Positions 1 through 9,385 of a stretch of 64,000 nt of DNA are shown here, piece after piece. Positions within the stretch are counted from its first letter, which is position 1; each line of letters starts with the position of its first letter. The translations under genes were made by a program, and so were the position numbers. The stretch is from CAZELM01 sp964512995 (GTDB lineage: Bacteria > CSSED10-310): the NCBI GenBank assembly GCA_964512995.1, contig CAZELM010000023.1:11295-75294 (forward strand), read 5' to 3'. The notes beneath the pieces are model-generated. The model was given only the letters and a program-made list of their open reading frames with translations. It made no database searches and was not told the DNA's origin.

Positions 1-495
1 TCCCAAGGTCTCAGGGCTGGATTGCTGGGTTCAATGATCGTTGTTGTATTCATGGCTATCTGGTATCGAACATCCGGGATTATTGCGGATATCGGTCTTT
101 TTATCACGATTCTTCTGTTATTGAGTTCGTTGGCCAGCTTAAAAGCGACGCTAACGCTCCCAGGAATCGCCGGCATTGTTCTCACGATTGGAATGGCCGT
201 AGATGCAAACGTGCTGATATTTGAACGGATCCGTGAGGAACTCCGCCAAGGTAAAACAATCAGAACAGCCATCGCGATGGGATATGATCGTGCATTCATC
301 ACAATCATGGATTCCAATCTCACAACATTGATCGCTGCTGTCGTTTTATTGCAGTTTGGCGTTGGACCGATACGGGGTTTCGCTGTGACATTATCGATAG
401 GTGTTGTTGCAAGTATGTTTTCAGCTCTGTTCATAGCGCGCGTCTTGATGGACCTTGTGCTTGCAAATCCAGCCTCAAATAAGCTCTCTATTTAG
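1..495 (+). CDS. secD: Protein translocase subunit SecD, C-terminal part (5' end outside window)
   Basis: The reading frame is open from base 1, so the gene begins upstream of the window; only the last 164 residues are present. They form the C-terminal membrane half of SecD: several hydrophobic segments and the signature GMAVDANVLIFERIREEL, which is the RND-like motif of SecD TM4-5 with the conserved Asp. SecD pairs with SecF in the inner membrane and uses the proton gradient to help pull secreted proteins out of the SecYEG channel. secF follows after 30 bases in the same direction, the normal gene order. Identity is secure; nothing can be said about the N-terminal and periplasmic domains. 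Confidence 0.95.
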   Translation, partial: SQGLRAGLLGSMIVVVFMAIWYRTSGIIADIGLFITILLLLSSLASLKATLTLPGIAGIVLTIGMAVDANVLIFERIREELRQGKTIRTAIAMGYDRAFITIMDSNLTTLIAAVVLLQFGVGPIRGFAVTLSIGVVASMFSALFIARVLMDLVLANPASNKLSI

Positions 496-525
496 GTCGT
501 TGTAATCAGGAATGAGGATTTTGAT

Positions 526-1464
526 ATGAATATCTTCAGAGATGCAGATTTTGATTTTATCGGGAAGCGGAATATTGCCTTGGCAATCTCATTGACATTG
601 ATCCTTGCTGGATTGATTTCAATTTTTTTTCATAACGGATTGAAATATGGAATCGATTTTTCGGGCGGGACATTGATTCAAGTAAAATTCAATGAACCCA
701 CCACAGCCGAAGATTTACGTAAAGCTCTCCCTGGTGATGAACTCGGGTCATTCACGATCCAACAGATCGGTGCAACGCAGGAAAATGAATTTCTGATTCG
801 CCTCTCTCTCGCTGTTGAAAAGGACGTTGAGCATTCCCCGACCACAATCGTCTTTTCAAGTCTGGAAAAAACATATGGTGCTGGGAGCTTTGAGAATCGT
901 CGCACAGAAAGTGTGGGGCCAACGATCGGAGAAGAGCTGAAGAAAAGTGCCACTGGAGCGATAACCGGTGCTGTCGCACTGATGTTGATCTACATCTCAG
1001 TTCGTTTCAGATTCACATATGCTATTGGTGCCATCCTTGCGTTGGTCCATGATGTCCTGATAACGGTTGGCGCTTTTTCTATTGCGAACCGGGAATTCAA
1101 TTTGCCAGTTGTCGCTGCCTTATTGACCATCGTCGGATACTCGATCAACGATACGATAGTCGTATTTGATCGAATCAGAGAGAATCGCCGAATCATGCAT
1201 AAGGACAGTCTGGAGCGTATTATAAATGTCAGTATCAACCAGACATTGTCTCGTACAATCCTGACTTCAGGAACCACGCTGTTTACAGTGATCAGCCTGT
1301 TCCTTTTCGGCGGAGAGGTTATCAATGATTTTGCCTTTGCCCTACTAATTGGAATAACAGTGGGAACCTATTCGTCAATCTATATTGCGAGTCCCGTTTT
1401 GATCTGGTGGAAAGCGCTTCAGAATATTCAGAAAAAGACACCAGCTAAACAACAATCCGCTTAG
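526..1464 (+). CDS. secF: Protein translocase subunit SecF
   Basis: 312 residues, the usual SecF length. The N-terminus has one membrane segment (about 17-36) followed by the SecF signature GIDFSGGT (about 42-49), a periplasmic domain, then VGPTIGEEL near residue 130 leading into five more membrane segments. The SecD/SecF motif NDTIVVFDRIRENRR lies near residues 207-221. An ATG with AATGAGGATT in front serves as start. It acts with SecD in the inner membrane during protein export. The gene directly follows secD, and the two are almost certainly co-transcribed. Confidence 0.96.
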   Translation: MNIFRDADFDFIGKRNIALAISLTLILAGLISIFFHNGLKYGIDFSGGTLIQVKFNEPTTAEDLRKALPGDELGSFTIQQIGATQENEFLIRLSLAVEKDVEHSPTTIVFSSLEKTYGAGSFENRRTESVGPTIGEELKKSATGAITGAVALMLIYISVRFRFTYAIGAILALVHDVLITVGAFSIANREFNLPVVAALLTIVGYSINDTIVVFDRIRENRRIMHKDSLERIINVSINQTLSRTILTSGTTLFTVISLFLFGGEVINDFAFALLIGITVGTYSSIYIASPVLIWWKALQNIQKKTPAKQQSA

Positions 1465-1569
1465 TATACAAATCACATCAACTGAGTGTGAGCGAAACTG
1501 AGCCGTGAATGATGGCAAAAGTGGTGCTTTAGAGTGAGTTGGTGCATACTGGGAGATAAAAACTGAAAT

Positions 1570-3708
1570 ATGCAGGCATTTCGAGGAACGCTCGAAAAAG
1601 CATATTTGCCGTTTAAACATTTACCTCCTCAATTTACATCGAAAATATACGATTTTGTCGATCAGAATATTATCGGCCAGAAGATTTCGACGGGTGAAGG
1701 CTACCTGGAGTATTTGGGTGATATCGTACCGAGATTATCTTCCCTGAACCTGGATTATCAGACTGTGACGGCCGGTATTATCTGGAATTTTCTTCGATTG
1801 GGTGACCACTCGGGGAAGATCGTAGAAGAATTATTCGGGATTGAAATTGCAGAATTATCACGACGTGTCGAGAAATTGGCAACTCTTGATTATCGAGCAG
1901 GAGAAGATATCCAGGCGGAGAAATTCAGGCACCTGATACTGGCGCTGGCACAGGATATACGAGTTATATTTATCCGTCTTGTGGATCGAGCGCATGTCCT
2001 GGCCAATGTTTTCCGCTATCCTGTCGATGATCCCATCAAAGAGGCTTTGACTGCCCGGGAATTGTTTGCACCCTTAGCCAATCGGCTTGGCATCGGAAAG
2101 TTGAAGCGAGAACTGGAGGATTTAAGTTTAAGTATATTGATGCCGGATATATACGATGATTTGAAAAAGCGCATTGACGCTCGTCGGGAAGATTCAGATA
2201 TATATCTCGCTGATATCAAAACGATCATCGCTCGTCGACTTCAGGAAGAAAACATCTTAAATGTCACCATAAAAGGTAGATTGAAACATATTGATTCAAT
2301 TTATAGAAAAATGAATCGACAAAAAATCTCCTTTGATGAAGTATATGATATTATTGGTATACGTGTAATCACTGAATCGATTAAGGATTGCTATTCGGTA
2401 TTGGGCATTGTTCATTCGCTGTGGAAGCCGATTCCCAAGCGGTTTAAGGATTACATCGCAGTGCCAAAACAAAACATGTATCAATCCATCCATACATCAG
2501 TGATTGGACCATCCGCAAATCCTCTCGAGATACAAATCCGGACATATGAAATGGATCGTATATCGGAGGTTGGGATTGCAGCTCATTGGCGTTACAAAGA
2601 AAATGGAACTCTGCACCGGGATGATCAAAAGTTTGCATGGCTTCGCCAGGTTATGGAATGGATGAATGACAGTAAAGATCCAATCGAAGTGATGGAGATG
2701 TTCCGGGTCGATCTTTTTCCGGACGAAGTCTATGTTTTTACACCAAAAGGAGACGTTCGTAGTCTAGCAAAGGGAGCAACCATCGTCGATTTTGCATTTT
2801 TAATCCACACTGAAATAGGACTTCGGTGTGTCGGAGGCAAGATAAATGGCCAGATGGCGCCATTAAGAACGATCCTCAAGAATGGGGATATCGTTGAGGT
2901 GATCACTGGAAAAAGTAAAGGACCCAGCAGAGACTGGCTTAAGTTCACACAGACAACCCTTGCTAAAAACAGGATACGTCGATTTCTTCGCGAACAGGAA
3001 AAAAGCCAGTCCATTCAGATGGGTCGTACAACATTGATAAAATGTTTCCGCAAGCATCAATTCCCGATAAAAAAGATTATGCAGTCAGCCAAACTTTTGG
3101 AAGTAGCGATTCAGTTTGGATATAAAACGATCGATGAATTATTTGCAGCGATCGGATTCTGCGAAATCTCAGAACAACAAGTTGTTAATAAATTTTCACT
3201 TGGATTAGCTCAGTCACCATCGGAAAGTCAGTATCAAAGGAAACATGCCAATCCGGATTCAAAATCCGTAAAGATTGGTGACATGAGAGATTTAATGATT
3301 AGGTTCGCGAGATGCTGCGAGCCCATTCCAGGAGAAAAAATAGTTGGATTTATTACACAAGGGAGAGGGATTGCAGTACACTCGGCATCCTGTCCGAATA
3401 TTCGAAAGCTCGATAGCAATCGAATCGTGCCAGCCGAGTGGGAGGCAAGCGACAAACCATCATATCCTATCCGGATTCTTTTTCATGGATACAATGTACC
3501 ATCCCTGGTCAATGATATCTTGAAGGTATTTATCGAAAATGGAATTCAAATTTTGTCGCAACGTATCAACACACAAAAGAAAAACAGAACTAAAGTATCA
3601 GGCGAATTTTGCATTGAGATCACAGAACTGAGCACAATTGAAACGCTTATCTCAAAGCTACGTAATGTAACCGGTGTGAATTATGTTGCGCGAGTATTAT
3701 TTCGATAG
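1570..3708 (+). CDS. relA: RelA/SpoT-family (p)ppGpp synthetase with a degenerate hydrolase domain
   Basis: 712 residues with the long-RSH architecture. The N-terminal ~200 residues align by eye to the HD hydrolase domain, but its metal and catalytic residues are gone: the HD position reads WNFLRLGD and the usual DRLHNMRTL reads DRAHVLANV. The synthetase domain (about 225-360) is intact, with GRLKHIDSIYRKM, the substrate-loop motif RFKDYIAVPK (about 290), YQSIHT and EIQIRTYEMDRISEVG. A TGS domain (about 381-440), a Cys-Cys zinc region FARCCEPIPG (about 579) and a C-terminal ACT domain (about 632-712) follow, so ribosome-linked regulation is likely. The enzyme should make ppGpp from ATP and GTP/GDP but probably not degrade it. 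The RxKD loop is the type usually found in bifunctional enzymes. Start ATG at 1570 has GGGAGA about 11 bases upstream. Confidence 0.9.
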   Translation: MQAFRGTLEKAYLPFKHLPPQFTSKIYDFVDQNIIGQKISTGEGYLEYLGDIVPRLSSLNLDYQTVTAGIIWNFLRLGDHSGKIVEELFGIEIAELSRRVEKLATLDYRAGEDIQAEKFRHLILALAQDIRVIFIRLVDRAHVLANVFRYPVDDPIKEALTARELFAPLANRLGIGKLKRELEDLSLSILMPDIYDDLKKRIDARREDSDIYLADIKTIIARRLQEENILNVTIKGRLKHIDSIYRKMNRQKISFDEVYDIIGIRVITESIKDCYSVLGIVHSLWKPIPKRFKDYIAVPKQNMYQSIHTSVIGPSANPLEIQIRTYEMDRISEVGIAAHWRYKENGTLHRDDQKFAWLRQVMEWMNDSKDPIEVMEMFRVDLFPDEVYVFTPKGDVRSLAKGATIVDFAFLIHTEIGLRCVGGKINGQMAPLRTILKNGDIVEVITGKSKGPSRDWLKFTQTTLAKNRIRRFLREQEKSQSIQMGRTTLIKCFRKHQFPIKKIMQSAKLLEVAIQFGYKTIDELFAAIGFCEISEQQVVNKFSLGLAQSPSESQYQRKHANPDSKSVKIGDMRDLMIRFARCCEPIPGEKIVGFITQGRGIAVHSASCPNIRKLDSNRIVPAEWEASDKPSYPIRILFHGYNVPSLVNDILKVFIENGIQILSQRINTQKKNRTKVSGEFCIEITELSTIETLISKLRNVTGVNYVARVLFR

Positions 3709-3730
3709 ATATATTGATATACGTCTATCG
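3703..3730. terminator. Bulged dyad between convergent relA and rpmB ends
   Basis: CGATAGA (3703-3709) is the inverse complement of TCTATCG (3724-3730), and the inner bases TATAT/ATATA can extend the stem with a small bulge. It sits exactly between the stop of the RSH gene and the end of the opposing rpmB gene. It may act as a weak two-way terminator, but there is no good T-run on either side, so this is tentative. Confidence 0.3.
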
Positions 3731-3772
3731 ATATAAGCGACATCGTGGATATAGCAGTGTTAGCGGAACGAA

Positions 3773-3961
3773 TCAGCTCCGGTCCACTTTACCCGCTGAA
3801 AGGCATGCTGTGCAGACAAGCATTCGTTTATGTGTACCATTCAATTTCACTCGGATCTTGTGGACGTTTGGATTGAATCGGCGTTTGGTGAGATTGTGGG
3901 CATGACTGATTCGATGGCCGAATTGTGGAGCTTTTCCGCAAATTTCACATTTTCTCGACAT
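3773..3961 (-). CDS. rpmB: 50S ribosomal protein bL28
   Basis: 62 residues when started at the ATG at 3961, which has GAGAGGAG about 8 bases upstream; a longer in-frame version starting 21 bases earlier would add residues not found in the family. The protein begins MSRKCEICGKAPQFGHRISH and is clearly bL28, a structural protein of the large ribosomal subunit. It is the zinc-binding (C+) type: Cys5/Cys8 pair with Cys50/Cys53. It is a single gene transcribed against relA and divergent from the pilus operon. Confidence 0.95.
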   Translation of the reverse strand: MSRKCEICGKAPQFGHRISHAHNLTKRRFNPNVHKIRVKLNGTHKRMLVCTACLSAGKVDRS

Positions 3962-4074
3962 TGTTTCTATCTCCTCTCTCACATCCCTTCCCGGGAAGTC
4001 AGGAGACTAACACTGCTTTTGATTGAAATCAAGAATTATTTGATCTTTGGACGAGACGTCATCCAGAAAAGAGC

Positions 4075-4103
4075 TTGACAAAAGCCATGCGTGCTGTTAT
4101 CAA
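4075..4103 (+). promoter_or_regulatory. Sigma70-like promoter for the pil operon
   Basis: A perfect -35 box TTGACA (4075-4080) is followed after 17 bases by TATCAA (4098-4103), four of six matches to the -10 consensus. It lies 70 bases upstream of the pilM start, in the only gap before the operon, so it is the natural candidate promoter for pilMNOPQ. Confidence 0.5.
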
Positions 4104-4173
4104 TTGAATTGATTATGTATTTTTGAAATTCAAAAAAATCGTCAACCTATTGTTTTTAATATAGGAGGTTGCA

Positions 4174-5232
4174 TTGTTTAAATTTGGAAAGGGCAAACAA
4201 CTCATTGGCCTTGACATCGGGACAAGTGCTGTTAAAGCCGTTGTGTTGAAAGAGCAAAATAGGCGCTATTCTCTGCAGAATTTAGGCATTGCACCACTGC
4301 CGCCTGAAGTGATTGTTGATGGAGCAATCATGGATGCGTCTATCGTTGTTGAGGCGATTCAGCGGATCCTGACAAGCCAAAAAATCCGAGTCAAAAATGT
4401 TGCTATTTCGGTATCCGGGCATTCGGTAATCGTGAAGAAAATAACACTGCCGAAGATGTCTCAAGAAGAACTGGAAGATTCAATTCATTGGGAAGCAGAG
4501 CAGTATATTCCATTCGATATTGAAGATGTCAATATTGATTTTCATATCCTGGAAAATCAGGCTGATTCAGGAAATGAGATGGAAGTGATTCTGGTTGCTG
4601 TGAAAAAGGAAAAAGTTAACGATTACACAAACCTGATTCGCCAGGCGAATCTGAATCCTATGGTTGTCGATGTGGACGGTTTTGCTCTCGGAAATCAGTA
4701 TGAGATCAACTATGGCATTGAACATGACAAAGTTGTTGCTTTGATTGATATTGGCGCGGGAGTAATGAATATTAATATCATGCAAGGCGGCAATCATATG
4801 TTGTATCGCGATATTTCCATTGGTGGGAATCAATTTACCGACGCGATACAAAAAGAATTGAATGTCTCGTTTGAACAGGCGGAGCGATTGAAAACCGGCG
4901 AAAAGGTTGATGATATCAATCAAGAATCGGTCGTCGAGATTGTCAATTCTGTTGCAGAGGATATCAGTCACGAAATCCAACGCTCTATTGATTATTTTAA
5001 GGCAACTTCCTCAACATCGGGAGTTGATCTGGTTGTTCTAACAGGTGGATGCAGCAAATTACGAGGCGGGCAGATTGCCAAATTTTTAAGTGACCAGCTT
5101 CATGTAGACGTGATGATTGGGAATCCATTTCAAGGCATTACTGTGAATGAAAAGAAGTTTGATCCCGTCTGGATACAAGAGGTTGCACCTTTATGTGCGG
5201 TGGCAGTGGGCTTAGCCATTCGGAGAGGTTAA
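4174..5232 (+). CDS. pilM: Type IV pilus inner-membrane complex protein PilM
   Basis: 352 residues, actin-like ATPase fold. Phosphate-binding strands are visible: GLDIGTSAVKAVVL (about 13-26), ALIDIGAGVMNINIM (about 190-204) and VLTGGCSKLRG (about 288-298). PilM is cytoplasmic, binds the N-terminal tail of PilN and links the PilNO ring to the pilus motor. The start is a TTG at 4174 preceded by a strong AGGAGG (4163-4168); no ATG fits the family's N-terminus. It is the first gene of the operon pilM-N-O-P-Q, with pilN one base after its stop. Confidence 0.95.
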   Translation: MFKFGKGKQLIGLDIGTSAVKAVVLKEQNRRYSLQNLGIAPLPPEVIVDGAIMDASIVVEAIQRILTSQKIRVKNVAISVSGHSVIVKKITLPKMSQEELEDSIHWEAEQYIPFDIEDVNIDFHILENQADSGNEMEVILVAVKKEKVNDYTNLIRQANLNPMVVDVDGFALGNQYEINYGIEHDKVVALIDIGAGVMNINIMQGGNHMLYRDISIGGNQFTDAIQKELNVSFEQAERLKTGEKVDDINQESVVEIVNSVAEDISHEIQRSIDYFKATSSTSGVDLVVLTGGCSKLRGGQIAKFLSDQLHVDVMIGNPFQGITVNEKKFDPVWIQEVAPLCAVAVGLAIRRG

Positions 5233-5233
5233 G

Positions 5234-5770
5234 ATGATTAAAATAAACATGCTTCCACACGAGAGGAAAAAAACCTCCGTTGTGGCAATAGAATTAATTG
5301 CTGCAAGTTCGTTGATCTTGATCGTTATTGTTGGAATAGGCATATGGTGGCATTATCTGGAGACGGTTAAAGAGGAAAAGCAGGCCTCAATTAAAAAGAA
5401 AGAAAAAACCGTTGAGGAATTGCAGGTTATTATAGACCAAGTGAGTAAATATGAGAAGGACCGAGATGTTCTGCAAAATAAATTAAACACGATTGATACA
5501 CTGAAAAACAATCAAAAGGGTCCAGTGAGATTACTTGATGAATTGAATCGGCGATTACCTGAACAGGTTTGGATTATCCGGCTTCAAACTGCTGGCAATT
5601 TAGTCACCCTGAGAGGGTTTGGATTATCACAGACGAGTATCGGTGATTTCATGGGTGCGTTAGATGTTTCCCCTTATTTTCAGGATGTAAGACTAAAAAT
5701 TTCGACATTGAAAACCGAAAGAGATCGAGAGATGTATGAGTTCGAGTTAGATTTTAGAACTCTGGTATAA
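5234..5770 (+). CDS. pilN: Type IV pilus alignment protein PilN
   Basis: 178 residues. The short cytoplasmic N-terminus MIKINMLPHER matches the PilM-binding motif (IN-L-P) of PilN. One membrane helix (about 20-42) is followed by a Lys/Glu-rich coiled coil (about 45-90) and a ferredoxin-like periplasmic domain containing LNRRLPEQVWI. PilN pairs with PilO in the inner membrane to form the ring that connects the motor to PilP and the secretin. The gene starts one base after the pilM stop, and its start signals lie in the end of pilM, suggesting coupled translation. Confidence 0.94.
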   Translation: MIKINMLPHERKKTSVVAIELIAASSLILIVIVGIGIWWHYLETVKEEKQASIKKKEKTVEELQVIIDQVSKYEKDRDVLQNKLNTIDTLKNNQKGPVRLLDELNRRLPEQVWIIRLQTAGNLVTLRGFGLSQTSIGDFMGALDVSPYFQDVRLKISTLKTERDREMYEFELDFRTLV

Positions 5771-5780
5771 AGGAGTATCT

Positions 5781-6344
5781 ATGCACTGGATCGAAACATT
5801 GGAAGCATATTCTCCATGGCATCGATATGCTGTGGTAGTGGTGATCTTGGCTGCATTATGTGGAACATTTTATATAATGGTGTATGACCCTGCTCAGGAA
5901 GAGATTGCGAAGCTAGATAAAAAAATATCGGAGCTTGATGCGCAAATAAATAAAGGACTAGCAATGAAGGATAAGTTGGAGGAGTTCAGAAAAGAAGTTT
6001 TCCAACTCAAGGAAAAAATGAGACTTGCCGCTGAAATACTGGGGAATCGTCCCAATGTTGATCTCTTAGTAAAATCAATGGAAAATCTTGCGTCGCAGTG
6101 TGGTTTGGTCGTACAAAGGTTTCAGCCTCTTCCTGAACGAAAAAAGGGTTTTTATGGTGAGATTCCGGTCGGTCTGAGTATTATTGGGGGATATCATGAA
6201 CTTGGGTATTTTTTCGATAAAATCGCGTATGAAGCCCGAATCATGAATATTACCGATCTTCAAATCAATAGTATTTATAAGGTGGGTGGTCCATCAATCT
6301 CGGCAACATGTGTTCTCACCGCATTCTGGTATCTCGCTGAATAA
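5781..6344 (+). CDS. pilO: Type IV pilus alignment protein PilO
   Basis: 187 residues. A membrane helix near 17-37 is followed by a coiled coil (about 42-85) and a small periplasmic alpha/beta domain with GLSIIGGYHELGYFFDKIA, a recognisable PilO stretch. It heterodimerises with PilN and binds PilP in the periplasm. Ribosome site AAAGGAG lies 7-8 bases before the ATG, and the gap from pilN is 10 bases. Identity rests on architecture, this motif and gene order. Confidence 0.93.
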   Translation: MHWIETLEAYSPWHRYAVVVVILAALCGTFYIMVYDPAQEEIAKLDKKISELDAQINKGLAMKDKLEEFRKEVFQLKEKMRLAAEILGNRPNVDLLVKSMENLASQCGLVVQRFQPLPERKKGFYGEIPVGLSIIGGYHELGYFFDKIAYEARIMNITDLQINSIYKVGGPSISATCVLTAFWYLAE

Positions 6345-6361
6345 GCAAAAGAGGGTTAGCC

Positions 6362-6898
6362 ATGAATTCATTACTAATTAAACCCCTAGCCTCGATTCGA
6401 CGCTGGATTATGTTGGCCGTTTGTTTTCTTTTAATCGTCGGCCTGTTCACTAATCTGGTTTATTCTCAAGAGGCATCGGGTGGTGCTGCTACAACCCCGG
6501 AAGCGGTGGGAAGTAGCACGCAACCAGCTGAAAATCTGCCACTCGCCCCAACCCCGGAGCCTGTGACCGAAAATCAATTTCATTACAACGCTCAAGGAAT
6601 GCGAGATCCATTCGTTTCTCTGATCATTCATAATCAAGTGCCACCAAATCTAATCGGATTACCAGCAATGAAAATTTCTGAACTTTCTCTCCAGGGAATT
6701 CAATTGGGGATGGGCGAAATTGCTATTATTTTGGGATCAGATGGCAAAGTGTATTCCATGCGAGAAGGTGATAGTGTTTTAGATGGAAAACTGATTGAGA
6801 TACAGCAAAACAAGATAGTCTTCGAACAGATAATTTTTGACGCCTTCGGTCGAGAGAAGGAAAAGAAAACGATCGAAATCTACCTTCATCGTAGATAG
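6362..6898 (+). CDS. pilP: Type IV pilus assembly protein PilP
   Basis: 178 residues. It has an N-terminal signal or anchor helix (about 15-35), a Pro/Thr/Ala-rich linker (about 40-75), the conserved GMRDPF motif near residue 80, and a beta-rich C-terminal domain (about 100-178) that in PilP docks on the N0 domain of the secretin. Unlike many PilP proteins it shows no lipobox cysteine, so it may stay anchored by the uncleaved helix. It lies between pilO and pilQ with a 17-base gap on one side and an 11-base gap on the other. Confidence 0.9.
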   Translation: MNSLLIKPLASIRRWIMLAVCFLLIVGLFTNLVYSQEASGGAATTPEAVGSSTQPAENLPLAPTPEPVTENQFHYNAQGMRDPFVSLIIHNQVPPNLIGLPAMKISELSLQGIQLGMGEIAIILGSDGKVYSMREGDSVLDGKLIEIQQNKIVFEQIIFDAFGREKEKKTIEIYLHRR

Positions 6899-6909
6899 GA
6901 GGAGGCTTA

Positions 6910-8736
6910 ATGGGTTCACGATTACACCATGGGAAAATAAGCTCATTCATTACATCGCTCTTTGTCGTTATGGCAATGATCGTCAGTAGTGGAATCACTG
7001 TTGGAGCTGCAGACAAAGAGGATGAAGCACAGTCTCTGATCAGCCGGATAGAAATTCGAGGTACGAGCAACGGCGAAGAATTATGGATCACCGGAAATCA
7101 ATCCTTGGCTCATTCTGCTTTTCTTTTGTCGGATCCTCATCGACTGGTTTTGGATATTCCCGCAGCGACACTGGCAATTAATGAACCATTCATCAAAGGG
7201 GAATACAACTACATTGAATCGGTTTCAACGCGTACAATTACCGACACTTCGCGTGATCTTGTCCGTGTTGAGATTGTCATGAATGATGATTATCCATATG
7301 TAATTTCAAGTTATGATCAAGGATTGATCGTAAAATTTGGAGAAATTTCTTCTGGCAATGTTATCGAAACTGCGGATGCATCTTCCTCAGAAACCGCAGC
7401 AACTCCACAAGCTGAAAAAAATCAACAACCAGCACCCGGCGATTCACAATTGTCAGAGGCTGAGCGCGTGTATGGCATTACTGCACCAGTGGAATTCAAA
7501 GGTAAACCGATTTTTCTGGATCTGAAGGATGCTGATATTCTTGACATCTTCAGGCTCATCGCTGAGGTCAGCGGCTTTAATGTTGTTGTTGATCCGGATG
7601 TTTCTGGGAGAATTACCATTCGGATGGACAATGTTCCGTGGGATCAAGCATTGGAGGTCATACTTAAAAATCAGGGACTGGGAAAAGAAATAGAAGGTAA
7701 TATCATGCGAATTGCCTTCAACAAAAAATTACGAGATGAACACGTTCTTAAAATGCAACTCGAAGATGCCAAGCGAAAAGCGTTACCGGTTGAATCAATC
7801 ATTTTGTATCTGAGTTATGCCGATATCAATGATATGGAAAATTCGGTACGAGTATTCCTTACCGAGCGCGGCAGCATCATGAAAGACCTGAGAGTCAATG
7901 CGTTGATCGTAAGAGATATCCGTGTTGCGCTGGATAATATTACGGAACTGGTCCGCATATTGGATGTCAGGACGCGGCAGGTCGCACTCAATGGACAAAT
8001 CGTCGTTACTTCCAAAAATTTTGCACGAAATTTGGGTATTCAGTGGGGCGGCAAATTTACAGCCGACATCAAACATGGTAATACAACCGGTTACCGATTC
8101 CCAAGCCATTACACCATGGATTTTAGCCAGAATGGCGGTTATGCAGTAAATCTACCGGCTGGAGACCGGATGTTGGCCATGAACTTTGGAAATGTTTTGG
8201 ATACCCTTCAATTATCCGCGGTTTTGACTGCCTCCGAAAATGAAGGTTTGGCTAAAACAATCGCTCGACCCAGCATCACAACGATGAATAATGAATCTGC
8301 AACGATCTCAAGTGGTGATCAAATCCCATATCTCGTCGATAATGGTGATCAAGGTGATCGAGTAGAATTTAAAAGTGCCAACACCTCGCTGAATGTGACT
8401 CCTCATATCACAAATGATAACTGGATCAGTATGGATATCTCCGCAACACGCGATTTCCCTGGTGAAAATTATACTGATGCAGGCGCGGCGATCAGAACAA
8501 ATCAAGCAACTACCAAAGTTCTCGTTAAAGATGGCGATACACTTGTTATCGGTGGTCTTAATGAGTCGAATCATAATGTCAGTACGCAGAGTGTTCCCTG
8601 GCTCGGCAAAGTTCCAATTCTGGGATGGCTATTCAAAAATGACAAACGCACCGCCTCATTTACCGATTTGCTCTTTTTCATTACTCCTCAAATCTTAGAA
8701 GAAGGGGAGCAAGTCACTCGGAGCGATACTTTTTAA
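6910..8736 (+). CDS. pilQ: Type IV pilus secretin PilQ
   Basis: 608 residues with a signal peptide (about 15-36). One AMIN-type domain (about 45-140) should bind peptidoglycan; a low-complexity Ala/Gln linker follows. An STN/N0 domain begins at KPIFLDLKDADILDIFRLIA (about 201) and an N1/secretin-N domain follows at about 290-365. The secretin barrel runs to the C-terminus with IARPSITTMNNESATI and the family end motif VPWLGKVPILGWLFK. It forms the outer-membrane pore for the pilus. Only one AMIN domain is present. The ribosome site AGGAGGAGG just ahead of the ATG is very strong. Confidence 0.96.
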   Translation: MGSRLHHGKISSFITSLFVVMAMIVSSGITVGAADKEDEAQSLISRIEIRGTSNGEELWITGNQSLAHSAFLLSDPHRLVLDIPAATLAINEPFIKGEYNYIESVSTRTITDTSRDLVRVEIVMNDDYPYVISSYDQGLIVKFGEISSGNVIETADASSSETAATPQAEKNQQPAPGDSQLSEAERVYGITAPVEFKGKPIFLDLKDADILDIFRLIAEVSGFNVVVDPDVSGRITIRMDNVPWDQALEVILKNQGLGKEIEGNIMRIAFNKKLRDEHVLKMQLEDAKRKALPVESIILYLSYADINDMENSVRVFLTERGSIMKDLRVNALIVRDIRVALDNITELVRILDVRTRQVALNGQIVVTSKNFARNLGIQWGGKFTADIKHGNTTGYRFPSHYTMDFSQNGGYAVNLPAGDRMLAMNFGNVLDTLQLSAVLTASENEGLAKTIARPSITTMNNESATISSGDQIPYLVDNGDQGDRVEFKSANTSLNVTPHITNDNWISMDISATRDFPGENYTDAGAAIRTNQATTKVLVKDGDTLVIGGLNESNHNVSTQSVPWLGKVPILGWLFKNDKRTASFTDLLFFITPQILEEGEQVTRSDTF

Positions 8737-8788
8737 CCCGCCGGTCTCAAGAAGTGGAGAAAATGAAAGAAAAAGGAGGAAATGGGTG

Positions 8789-9385
8789 ATGAAAAAATCA
8801 TTGCTTATGCTTTCTATGATATCAACAATCGTCCTCATATCGGTCGGGTTTCTAGGTTGTGGGGATGCGGGCGGAGCCGCTAAAAATGTCTCTCCCGTTG
8901 CTATTCAGATTAGAGGATTTGTACCTACATACAAGCCCAGCGATGTATGTGTGGGATATCCATGCTCATTCCGAACTGATACGGTCACAATCCAAGTAGA
9001 TTCTTTTTTAATCGACCCCGATCCCGACTCCGGTGCAGCATCACAATATACGGATGTAATCATCACTGGTTATGAAGTGAGTTTTTTCCGAAAGGATACC
9101 GGTACTGCTGTACCTAAAACCTTCACTGAAAATGTCAATGCCTATCTGTCCGTGAACGCATCCGTTGCCTTTGAAATGATCGTGTGTCGAGCCGATATGA
9201 AGAATATGATACCGCTATCCTACCTCTGGTCACTTGGATATGAACCCGATACTGGATTGGATATGATCCATACAACTTGTAAAGTAATTGTCTGGGGTCG
9301 CACATTGGCTGGCCGGGAAGTCGTTTCCCCTCCCGCATATCTGACAGTTGATTTCGCAAATTATAATGAGGACGGTTCACTATGA
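8789..9385 (+). CDS. Lipoprotein downstream of pilQ, function unknown
   Basis: 198 residues from the ATG at 8789 (a GTG three bases earlier is equally spaced from GGAGG at 8775-8779). The N-terminus is a clear lipoprotein signal with lipobox VGFLGC (Cys about 25). The rest is beta-rich, with VTIQVDSFLIDPDPDS and a late segment VIVWGRTLAGREVVSPPAYLTVDFA that looks like an immunoglobulin-type strand pattern; four Cys residues lie outside the lipobox. I do not recognise a family. It lies 52 bases after pilQ in the same direction and overlaps the next lipoprotein by ATGA, so it probably belongs to the pilus operon, perhaps as a secretin-associated or adhesion-related outer-membrane lipoprotein (inference). 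Confidence 0.85.
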   Translation: MKKSLLMLSMISTIVLISVGFLGCGDAGGAAKNVSPVAIQIRGFVPTYKPSDVCVGYPCSFRTDTVTIQVDSFLIDPDPDSGAASQYTDVIITGYEVSFFRKDTGTAVPKTFTENVNAYLSVNASVAFEMIVCRADMKNMIPLSYLWSLGYEPDTGLDMIHTTCKVIVWGRTLAGREVVSPPAYLTVDFANYNEDGSL

